In this document: positions 48,191 through 56,915 of the stretch, one piece after another
Numbering within the stretch: the stretch's first letter is position 1
Layout of the letters: each line of letters opens with the position of its first letter
Assembly (NCBI GenBank): GCA_018287875.1
Contig: JAGVVL010000022.1
Span: 1,364,001-1,428,000, forward strand
Source: Nigrospora sphaerica
Taxonomy: Eukaryota; Ascomycota; Sordariomycetes; Amphisphaeriales; Apiosporaceae
Length of the DNA stretch: 64,000 nt
Direction: 5' to 3'
Program-made: the position numbers and the translations under genes
The notes under the pieces: generated by a model
Seen by the model: only the letters and a program-made list of their open reading frames with translations
Databases searched by the model: none
What the model was told of the DNA's origin: nothing

Positions 48191-48230
48191 GAAAGCGGGG
48201 GCGGGGAAAGCGGGGGCGGGGAAGCGGGGG
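48191..48230 (+). promoter_or_regulatory. G-rich block with clustered CreA-type sites
   Basis: Five G runs of four or five bases are separated by one to five bases, with GCGGGG repeated. This matches the SYGGRG consensus of the carbon-catabolite repressor CreA/CRE1 and could also fold as a G-quadruplex. The regulatory role is inferred. Confidence 0.4.
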
Positions 48231-48765
48231 TTGTGCCGCACCATTGCCCAGCACGGCCCATTTCCGACCGGTCCCCCGCCCTTTTCCTATTGGTTGGTCT
48301 GCTGTCGCCGAAGAGGTGGAGGGGAACAGAGGCAATTCGCGTGGTAGAGGTCCAGCTGGACCAGAAGTGGGCGTCCTCATGCCCCGTCTGCACCATCGAT
48401 CCCCCCGCATAATCTTTAACCCCCCGTAGTCTGAGGGAGCCTGAACACAGCGGACACCCCTGGCATTGCGGCGTCAGCATCGCCAGCCAATCGCCCTCGC
48501 TGGTTTTCCAACCCGCTAGCCAGTGGTCATGCGTCGTCCCACCTCAACCGGTCCAGTTTGCCGGGGCTGGACCGAGCCGCCCACGCGTAGCGGAGCCAAG
48601 TCCGAGACGCGACCGGAGCCGGGCCGAGGCCGTCACGATCCCCTTGCGACGCGGTCAGAACCGCTTTCCCATATGTACGACGAGACATCGCACTGCTGTT
48701 GGGTGTAAAGGGGGATGTTCTCATCACACCACCCCGATTCCCCTCTTCTTGCCCCCCTGCCCATC

Positions 48766-50652
48766 ATGCCCAACCCAGTCCAAGTCGCCACCCGGAGGAT
48801 AGGCGAGCCCGTCGTGGGCGAGAACGGCTACGTCGGGTTCCAGCCGGGCAAGACGGAGGTGCTCAAGGCGGGGTCGACGCCGTTCGCGTCGCAGGGGGCC
48901 AAGTCGCTCGAGAGCGACATCCGCGTCGACCACGACGTCGAGGTCGTGGTGCGCGACGGGGCGCGGCTGTACATAGACGTGTACCGGCCGGCGGGCACGA
49001 GCGAGCCGGTGCCGGCCATCCTGAGCTGGTCCTTCTACGGCAAGAAGTACAGCGCGCTCGACATGCTGCCCATCTGCACGTGGCACTGCTGCGTGCCCAA
49101 GTCGAACCTCAGCGGGCTCGAGAAGTTCGAGGGCCTCGACCCCGACTACTGGTGCCCGCGCGGCTACGCCATCGTCAGCGTCGACACGCGCGGCACCGGC
49201 CACAGCGACGGCCAAATCTGCGTCATGGGCAGCCAGGACGCCGAGGATGGGTACGACGTGGTCGAGGCCGTGGCCCGGCTGCCCTGGTGCAACGGCCGGG
49301 TCGGCATGGCCGGCAACTCGGCCCTCGCCATCTCCCAGTGGTTCGTGGCGGCGCAGCAGCCGCCGTCGCTGGCCGCCATCGCGCCGTGGGAGGGCATGGG
49401 CGACATGTACCGCGAGCAGTTCTGCCGCGGCGGCTGGTTCTCCATGAGCAACTTCGACCTCATCGCCAAGGCCATCGTGCGCGGCCAGCCCAACTCGGGC
49501 CTCGAGGACTTTGCCGAGATGTACCGCCGCTCGCCCACCCAGAACGCCTACTGGCGCGACAAGCGCGTCGACATGACCAAGATCCGGTGCCCGGCCTACA
49601 TCCGCGGCTCCGACGTGAGCAACATCCACACCATGGGCTGCGTGCGCGCCTGGCTCGAGATTCCCCACGACGACAAGTGGATTCACTGGAGCAGCAAGCA
49701 GGAGTGGTACGAGCTGTACTGCGAGGACGAGTCGCGCGAGGAGCTGCGCCACTTCTTCGACCGCTACCTGCGTAACCAACAGAACGGCTGGGAGACCAAG
49801 ACGCCCAAGGTGCGCTGGTCGCTGATGCAGTTCGGCAACCGCGAGGCTGTCGACGACGTCGTGCTCGAGGACTTCCCCGTGCCCAACACCGAGTACCGCG
49901 AGCTGTTCTTCCAGCCCGGCGGCCGGCTCGCGGCCGGCGCCGCCCCGGCCGGCGCCGCCCTCGCGGCCTACGACTCGGAGGACCGACACAGCTTCGCCGA
50001 GTTCCGGTACACGTTCGACGCGCCGGCGCGGCTGCTGGGCCTGCCCAAGGCCGTCGTCTACGCGTCGGCCGACGCCGCCGCGGGCCGTGACGACTTCACC
50101 GTCTTCACCATCCTGCGCAAGCTCGACCGCGACGGCAACGCCCTCATGCACCTCAACATGCCCTTCCACGCCACCCCCGTCGACCGCATCGAGGACATTC
50201 CGCCAAAGGACCAGGCCAGCCTGAACCTGCACCTGGGCTCCATGGGCATCCTGCGCGCCTCGCAGCGCGCCGTCGACCCCGCCCGCAGCATCCACCCCCA
50301 GTTCCCCTTCCACCCCCACGACAAGCAGGAAAAGATCCCCCCGGGCCAGGTCGTCCGTCTCGAGATTGGCATCTGGGCCATGGGCGTCGACTTTGACGCC
50401 GGAGAGAGCATCAGCATTCGCGTAAGCCCCTTCCCCTCTCTTTCCCTCCCTCCCGTTGCTGGGCCGCGCCCCCCCGACTGACAAGCCTCCGTCTCCCCTT
50501 TCCAGATCGGCGGGCAATACCCCAGCATAGCCGAGTACAGCAGCTTCTCGGGCCCGCGCCCGGAGCACGAGTTGAACAGGGGTCAGCACCGAATTCATTT
50601 TGGCGGGGAATACCCGAGTAGTGTCATTCTTCCCTTTACACCACGGCCGTAG
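48766..50652 (+). CDS. CocE/NonD (X-Pro dipeptidyl-peptidase S15-like) hydrolase
   Basis: Two exons, 48766-50421 and 50506-50652; 600 aa. The 84-nt intron has GTAAGC, a CTGAC branch site and a terminal CAG. The N-terminal alpha/beta-hydrolase domain shows GARLYIDVYRPAG, the oxyanion-loop region SWSFYGKKYSA and SVDTRGTGHSDG. The nucleophile is probably Ser185 in GMAGNSALAISQW. The C-terminal jelly-roll domain ends in PGQVVRLEIGIWAMG, typical of CocE-like esterases and S15 peptidases. It probably hydrolyses an ester or amide. The start at 48766 (MPNPVQVATRRI) resembles family members; an in-frame ATG at 48715 would add 17 residues. It is divergent from the PhyH dioxygenase gene. A 684-codon open frame on the opposite strand is a shadow. 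Confidence 0.92.
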
Positions 50653-51009
50653 CGCGCATAGCGGTGATTTAAATACATGACATTTCTTTCCAAGCCCCAC
50701 CCCATACAGCCTGTAGTATAACGCTTCTGGGGAACATGTAATCTGCTCTCTCCTCCGCACGAGAACAACCACCCGCAAGCGAAACTACGAGAACCCCCGA
50801 TAACCCAACGGCCTCATGACGTCGGCATCAGGCATGTCCCTAATACATCCTCCTCACATCTGGAACTTTGGCGGCAATTAGCCAACTTCGTGTAACCATA
50901 GCCAGGCTGGTAAATACTCAAGACACCTTCCCCGCTATTTCCTCCCAAGAGCATTTTCCCTCGGGAAGGCCAGCGAACAAAAAGACATCCCGCCTTCCCC
51001 CCTCATCCT
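50653..51009. other. Convergent intergenic spacer
   Basis: A 357-base spacer between the stop codons of the CocE gene (+) and the small repeat-motif gene (-). Nothing else is visible. Confidence 0.6.
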
Positions 51010-51609
51010 TCACAATTTGCTCCCCCGCCGCCCCATGGCGCCCTCTTCGACGTTGGGGCGGGGCGGACCAGCGGCGGCCTCGCTCGTCATGCTGATGGGG
51101 TCGCCCAGCATGCTGGGGTTGGCGTCGGGGCCGTGGGCGGCCTTGGCGGCCTTTTCGCGGCGAAGCTCCTTGTGCGGGGCCGGCGGCGGCGCGGCGGCGG
51201 ACGCGGGGGTGCCGGCGCCGCCCTCTTCGGGCGTCGGAACCAGCGGGCTCTGCTCCGCCTTGAGGCTGACGGGGTCGCCGAGGAGCGAGGGGTTGGCGCC
51301 GCCCGTGGCGCGCTCGCGCAGGGTGCCCGGCATGGGGCCGGTGGGCGGTGCGGGTTCCGGGGAGGGAGGACCGAGGTCTTTGGAAGCGGCAGTTGCGGTA
51401 GTGGCTGCTGCTGCGGTAGCGGCGGCGGCGACGTCTGCTGTTGTGCGGTTCTCGTGGTCGGTGGATGCGGGCGTCGTCGGCACGTACGGCTCGGGCACGC
51501 TCTCGAGCGGCGTCTCGTCGGCGGCGAGGAAGGCCGCCACGGACTGCGGCAGGCTTATGAGCTTGGCGGCGGTGGAACGGATCAGGGTCGCGAGGGCCGA
51601 GTAGGACAT
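51010..51609 (-). CDS. Small conserved-looking protein with NPS(L/M)LGDP repeats
   Basis: Single exon, 199 aa. A short N-terminal segment (MSYSALATLIRSTAAKLISL) is followed by an Ala/Thr/Pro-rich, low-complexity middle. Two copies of a motif appear: ANPSLLGDPVSLKAEQS (about 126-142) and ANPSMLGDPISMTSEAA (about 169-185). The protein looks intrinsically disordered and polar, like stress-related hydrophilic proteins, but that is only an analogy. I recall similar NPS-x-LGDP-containing hypothetical proteins in other ascomycetes and know no assigned role. A TATAAG lies 47 bases upstream of the ATG. Confidence 0.75.
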   Translation of the reverse strand: MSYSALATLIRSTAAKLISLPQSVAAFLAADETPLESVPEPYVPTTPASTDHENRTTADVAAAATAAAATTATAASKDLGPPSPEPAPPTGPMPGTLRERATGGANPSLLGDPVSLKAEQSPLVPTPEEGGAGTPASAAAPPPAPHKELRREKAAKAAHGPDANPSMLGDPISMTSEAAAGPPRPNVEEGAMGRRGSKL

Positions 51610-51655
51610 TGGGCGAGCGCGGTCAGAACGCTGGAGGGCAAGGGGGCACCGCCGT

Positions 51656-51661
51656 CTTATA
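51656..51661 (-). promoter_or_regulatory. TATA box candidate of the NPS(L/M)LGDP gene
   Basis: TATAAG on the minus strand lies 47 bases upstream of the start codon. The short distance implies a brief leader. Confidence 0.4.
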
Positions 51662-51725
51662 CGCGGGAAACCTCGTGGGGGTGCGGACGCGGCTGCAAAG
51701 GGGCGCTACGTCGGGGGACTGGTCT

Positions 51726-51749
51726 GGGCTGGGCTGGGCTGGGCTGGCT
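51726..51749. repeat. (GGGCT)n pentamer array
   Basis: Four perfect GGGCT units plus a partial fifth, upstream of the minus-strand small gene. Confidence 0.9.
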
Positions 51750-52613
51750 ACGGTATGGGATGGTGCCCCGTGATGGCATGGATTGGTAGGGTACAAGGCG
51801 TAGTTTCGGGCTTGACGTGGAACGGGGGAGGGGAAATCATTAATCACCACTTTCTTTACCGTGGCAGCGCGGTGTCTGTCGGTTACGCTTCCATTCCTTC
51901 CCACTCTCTGCTTCTCCTGGCCTTCTGCCCGTGTTAAGCCACCCCGCGCGTACCCATCAGGATAGAGCCGAGGATGGTAGAGAGCCCCCTGACCTCATTG
52001 TCATATGCTTTTCCCAGGCTGCGGTGCGACTCAGGGTGACGTTAGAGTTCTCGCTGTCCCCAGATTGAAACTGGGGAAATCCATGACCTCATGAACCGGG
52101 CCTCTGGGATTGGACAAAGGCCCCTGCCGTTTGTAGCTGCTGTTGCTGCTGCTGCTGCTGCTACAAGTGCCGACCCCAGGCTTAGAACGGCCCTGGAGCC
52201 GCGCGAAACCCCCGGAGTCCCGCCCCCGCGTTTTAGCGGCTCAACGCCTAGAAACTACCCTAAGGGTACCTAACGGGCTGGAAACTGAGGTGGGGGAATG
52301 GGGGGAGCTCGGGGTATTCATCAGTGCACCGTCGCCGCTTTCGGTCGCCAGCCTGCAATGACTTCGGTGTACCCTGAAGTTGGCTTTGGATGCAGGTTGA
52401 ATTGATGGACGGGCGGGGCATTGTAATTGTATCAGGTTTCAACTCTCGAGATTCCAAATCGCAAATCTGGTGCCGCTCGTGACTTCAAATGAATGGCCCT
52501 CATCACATGCATGCACGCCTCCCCAGGCTCGAGCCGCGGTTAGGACTGCATGCCACCCAGTTACTTACTTGAGGATCATGATATTCTTCTCTACGCAGGC
52601 AATCTGACGGGCC

Positions 52614-52671
52614 GCCGAGTACTTGTCAGCACGGAGGTGGCTGCCGAGTACTTGTCAACACGGAGGTGGCT
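52614..52671. repeat. 29-base tandem duplication
   Basis: Two head-to-tail copies (52614-52642 and 52643-52671), each beginning GCCGAGTACTTGTCA. They differ at one position that I can see and lie in a gene-free spacer. Confidence 0.9.
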
Positions 52672-53443
52672 GCCTGGCGTTGCTTGGTGTGGCTCGGTAG
52701 TTGGCCTGCCGCAAAAAAACCGGCAGTCAGCATTCCCCCATCCGTCCCTACTCTAGGAGGTATCCAACCCTTGACGCTAGTTGCTTACAGCCCTGCTGCC
52801 TACTGCCTATTTATACTTTGACCTACTTGTCTCCGTTCTCCGTCCCGTGCCTTGCTATAACTGGGTCTTTCTATTCACCGTGCAGCATGTTGCTAGCACG
52901 CGCACCCAAGAACGTGTGAGATCCGGCCGTGCCAGACCTCGTCCTCAAGAGAACGGTTCACAATCAGTGTACCAGGTTGAAGAGCGGGTGCGGCAAAGCC
53001 ACTGGTGCTTAGGAACATGGAACTGACTCGATCGCACCTTGTCACGGAGGCCCATGGTGGCTTTTGATCGTCCCGGCTTGACTTCGCCGTTACTCATAGT
53101 AGCCGCGTCGAAACTTTCTCCGGCTCGCGACGGTTCCGAGCTTGGGGGGCCTATAGCGTGTTAGTAGAGGCCCTTTTCGGACGTCGGGGTCAACGATAGC
53201 AGCCATCATCACCTCGGCGACAATGGCCGTGGCCAGTGCTGCGTTGCATCGTGACCAGACGGTCGCAGGCATGACAGACGGCGGTCGGCGACAATCCTCG
53301 GCCACACGGTCTGCCCGAAGTATTTGGTTAGCGACGGCTTCACCCGGTGAGCCCTGAAGGGGAAGGTGGTTAGGATCAAGAAATCAAGCGTTACGGGTAT
53401 ATACGGCGTTATCATGACATATTTACAACACCTCTCGACTCTC

Positions 53444-54592
53444 CTAGTCGTGCCTCCGATCTTTTGGCCGGGTCCGTAGCGGATCCGATTTTGGTTTTTG
53501 TACGCGTCCGATCTCGGGACTCGTCTTTCTGGCATACCTCGGCGGGCTGCGACTCCCCTCTCGCCGACTCTTCCGTGAACGAGCGTACTCTTGGAGCACG
53601 TGGGTATATAGGGGCGACGTGGCACCCAACGATATCGACGACTTGGTACGTCGTAAGGAAATGTAGGAACCCGAGCAAGCCTCGGCCTCGTTCCGGGGGG
53701 TAGGGGTGTCCGAATCCGGCGACTCGGCGACCTGGCCCTCACACTCTGCCGGCGCCACGGGTCCATTCCGCGATTTGCCTTTCTCCTCCGGTCGAAACCG
53801 CGCCTCCCACTCCATCGACACCGAGGAGAAGGAGCTGTCGTCTGGCTGCGACGTCTCCATGTCCTCTTCACCGTGCGACAGCGTGCCTGACTGAAACAGG
53901 ACGTCTGGGTCTGACTCGGAAAAGGAAGGGGTCCGAGTCGACGTCCAGGAGTGCAGGCCATAGTCGTCATGGCATAGGTCGATGGGCGATGCGGCCGATG
54001 AATCCGAGTACATCGTCAGCGATCGCGGAGAAGGGGGCAGATGGCTTGCAGGAATTGCCGTGGAAAGGGTGAGCGGCTCATCTGTCAGGAAGTCTTGGTC
54101 GTATTCGTCCAGGAAGGGTTTGCTGGGAAAGGGATCGACGACATCCACGGCCGAGTCGGTCGACCGCGTCGTCAGGGCATCGCCGTCCTCCGAGTGCCCA
54201 TCGGCGTCCGAAGAGCGCCAGGGGTGGTCGTCCGGAAGGTACGAGGAGAAGTAGCTGACAAGCGAGTCGAGAGACTTAGTGCGGAACAGCTGCAGGGCGT
54301 ACTGCCACTGGTGGGTCCCGATGAGGGTCGGGTTGGCAATGATTTCGAGCGAGGCCGATTCAAGGCTCTCGTTCAGCTCGCGCAGACGTTGCTCCTTGCG
54401 GTCGGCCAGGAGACGGTGAAACTCATCGGGGTTACTGGCGGCGTGGGAGATCTCGCACACATCGTGGTGGAAGGCCTCGGGGTCCTGAATGGACGAGGTG
54501 ATGGTGTTGTACTGGTCGTGGAGTTTGGAGTAGAGGTCCTCCCTCTTCATGCCAAACTTCCAGGCGGGCCATGAACAGCCGGGCTCGTCCAT
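53444..54592 (-). CDS. Unrecognised protein with helical N-terminus and disordered C-terminus
   Basis: Single exon, 382 aa. The start was set at MDEPGCSWPAWKF (54592), in good agreement with the beginning of ordered-looking sequence; the frame extends upstream without a convincing ATG context. Residues 1-130 are charged and helical (REDLYSKLHDQYNTITSS, FHRLLADRKEQRLRELNESL) and look like a folded domain. Residues 130-382 are Ser/Asp/Pro-rich with many potential phosphorylation sites, and end in a basic, Arg/Lys-rich tail. There is no signal peptide or membrane helix. I do not recognise a family. The layout suggests a cytosolic or nuclear regulatory protein, which is inference. Confidence 0.75.
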   Translation of the reverse strand: MDEPGCSWPAWKFGMKREDLYSKLHDQYNTITSSIQDPEAFHHDVCEISHAASNPDEFHRLLADRKEQRLRELNESLESASLEIIANPTLIGTHQWQYALQLFRTKSLDSLVSYFSSYLPDDHPWRSSDADGHSEDGDALTTRSTDSAVDVVDPFPSKPFLDEYDQDFLTDEPLTLSTAIPASHLPPSPRSLTMYSDSSAASPIDLCHDDYGLHSWTSTRTPSFSESDPDVLFQSGTLSHGEEDMETSQPDDSSFSSVSMEWEARFRPEEKGKSRNGPVAPAECEGQVAESPDSDTPTPRNEAEACSGSYISLRRTKSSISLGATSPLYTHVLQEYARSRKSRREGSRSPPRYARKTSPEIGRVQKPKSDPLRTRPKDRRHD

Positions 54593-56915
54593 TCTAAGTC
54601 TATCGGTGGGGGGTATCAAGGCAAACAAACAAGCAGGCGCTGGAAGGGAACCAAGAAAGCGAGGAAGAAGAAGCAGGCGGGATAGTGATACAGGGAGCAG
54701 GTGCAAATAGCTGCGCGTGCGCTACGGTGGTGTTGTTGTCGTCGTCGAGTCTGGTCATTGGGTCTGTCAGGGCTGGCCGGGCAGTCATTTAAACAAAGAT
54801 GATAAGATCCATTTCGGCGATATAGTCAAGTTAATCAATCGGAACGTCGAGCGCGGGCGGGCAGTGACTGCGGGCGATTCGGCGTGGTTTTGGGCTTGAC
54901 TTGACCGGACTTGACGATATGACACCGTTGAGACTCTCGATACCAACTGTAGGGCAGGAGAACCTCTGGGCGAAGGGTAAGTTGGGGAGCGCCGTCATGC
55001 CATACATCGAGTGGCCCGTGCGTGGCGAGATTGATGGTCGCAGCACCTTCCCTGTCAGCAAGCGTCTGGGAGTGGAAACGAAGACCAATGAAGACGTACA
55101 GGGTGGAACACACTAAGGCAACCGCCAATAGCCGTCGGCTACTAATGCATTCCTGCAGCCGCTTGCGGTGCCTTTGCATATTTTCGGGCTTGGGGCGCGT
55201 CACCTGTCGCTGCACCCGATCAGCCGAAGTTCTCTCGCCTTCGCTACCCCCGGAGCCCCGGCCAATCAATCCTTTGGAGGATACGGCAAGGCAGGATCTA
55301 GCCCCATCCATGCGATCTGGCCGCTTGCCGAGTGCTGGCTTTCGGGGTCTCTCGCCTCCATTCACGCGTTCCCGCCCTGCCGTTCTGCCTGCCCAACTCA
55401 TCGTGAATCATCCTGGCGACTGCTGCGACGGTTGCGGCCAGACCACGCTCGTTGGGCAACCGGTTGGGAGGTTCTCACGTGGATGGCAAAGTGCCGACAG
55501 GCAGTTTGGACTCATGGTGGTAAACGGACACACTTTTCGTTCTCGCCCGGATGGGCGCTACCTAAGGCTCCTTACCCAACGTAACAAGGCGCTGCCCAGT
55601 TGTTTCGCCACGCTGCTGGGGCTGCAATCGGGCAACAACAATCTACACTCCCTCTTCCCTGGGGACAGTCATCGGTGCCTTCCTTCCATGCCACCAGCCA
55701 TGGTTGCAAGTGATGCGACGACGTGGTGTTGTGGTGGCGCGACCTCAAGAACATGAAAATGCATATCGCGACATGGCCATTTGTCCTTCCCGAGGATAAA
55801 TCGGCCTTCACCATTGTTGGCCGTTGCAAGAACGCACAACTTGACCAGAAGGCTTCCAGGAAATGCGCGTCCCTTCTCGTCACAACCATCACTCCCGTCA
55901 CCCGACACCAGACCACCCGCCAGAAGCCATGACGAGCCCGGGACCCAATTCCAGGCGCTTTCGGACTTTCGAGGTCTGCTGACCACCCAAGACACTGGCC
56001 ACCCGACACTCCAGGGTATCGCCAGAGTGAAGCAGAACGACGGTGGCGTGGGCTGTGTGGATGGTAGCCAACACGAACAGCCTCTACGCTCAGCTTACCC
56101 TCCTTCACCTCCCCACCCCTGTCAATGCGCCTCTGCGCCTGCTTGCCCGTCCTGCCCATCCGCCCGTCTGACGACCATTTTCGTCTTGGGACGGTGAGCC
56201 AGAGTTGCGCCCCGTAGGTCTGCAGGCCTCCCTGCCTCCTTCGAGCCCCCGGGTACCCGTTAGTTCCCATGCTTTCTCATCGCCTCCTCCTTCCCCCGTC
56301 ACAGCCTCACGAACCGGCGCCTCAGCCTGGCAATCGCGCGCCCCCTCTTGCCCCTCTCTGTTATTCCTAGAGGATACTGTGCGCACTCACCCCCAGCATA
56401 CTGTAACCGCCTCCCTGTTTTACGCCTTGGGATACAGTCCTTCCTGACGGTGTGGACTGTGACATGGGTGCTGTACCGTATGATGTAGTGCGGAGGAAAG
56501 AGGCCTAGGCAGCCAGCAGACGGCCAGGCACCTGTTGGCGGGATCAGCCGCATCGCACTTCTGACTTCTCGGTGACTCTCTTGCTCCGTGTCGGTTTGAT
56601 GAAGATAGTCCTGCGGCCCCTTCACCTGACGCCTGTGGACAGGACTATAGCGGGCGCCGCCCGTTGAAGAGCTTCAAGGAACCGTGTCCCGCCGCCCGTG
56701 TCTCCGTCTTCCCTTTTCCGCTTTTGCCTCGTCGATTCAGTGTCTGGAAGTATATTGCGTGTTCGTTGGCAACAATTGCTCTGCTAGCCCCCGGCGCCAG
56801 CGCTGTTCCCGCTTACTTTACTCTACTCCGCTCTGGTCTGTACCGCCATATATCCATGCGCTGAAACTCAAAATCCCCTCGTTTGCCTTTCCGCATCAAA
56901 TAAAACCCCCACGCC
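54593..56915. other. 2.3-kb divergent intergenic stretch
   Basis: It separates two outward-facing genes (53444-54592 minus and 56916-58805 plus) and so holds both promoters. One minus-strand frame with a membrane helix is listed separately. The last 250 bases before 56916 are CT-rich leader-like sequence. Confidence 0.55.
54835..55179 (-). CDS. Possible small single-pass membrane protein
   Basis: A 114-codon frame starts with MQRHRKRLQECISSRRLL and continues into one clear hydrophobic helix (LAVALVCSTLYVFIGL). This is a type II signal-anchor arrangement as in Golgi enzymes. The frame continues upstream to an ATG at 55401, but that part is Arg/Gly-rich and random-looking. Downstream it ends in low-complexity basic sequence, so it could be a first exon, a small gene or chance. 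No partner exon was found. Confidence 0.25.
   Translation of the reverse strand: MQRHRKRLQECISSRRLLAVALVCSTLYVFIGLRFHSQTLADREGAATINLATHGPLDVWHDGAPQLTLRPEVLLPYSWYRESQRCHIVKSGQVKPKTTPNRPQSLPARARRSD

Larger units (their letters stand above)
47768..48765. promoter_or_regulatory. Divergent promoter region of the PhyH and CocE genes
   Basis: A 1-kb spacer between two outward-facing start codons. It holds three tandem 22-base repeats (47983-48048) and a G-rich block with repeated GCGGGG (48191-48230). No gene is seen inside it. Confidence 0.7.
51610..53443. other. 1.8-kb intergenic stretch
   Basis: It contains the promoter of the small repeat-motif gene, with TATAAG (minus strand) at 51656-51661. 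A GGGCT pentamer array lies at 51726-51749, a CTG/TGC-type triplet run at about 52139-52160, and a 29-base tandem duplication at 52614-52671. No gene is supported. Confidence 0.6.

Noticed and set aside
48724..50778. 684-codon open frame on the minus strand
   Set aside because: It lies exactly antisense to the CocE-type hydrolase; its Val/Asp/Gly/Arg-rich translation is the typical shadow of a GC-rich coding sequence.
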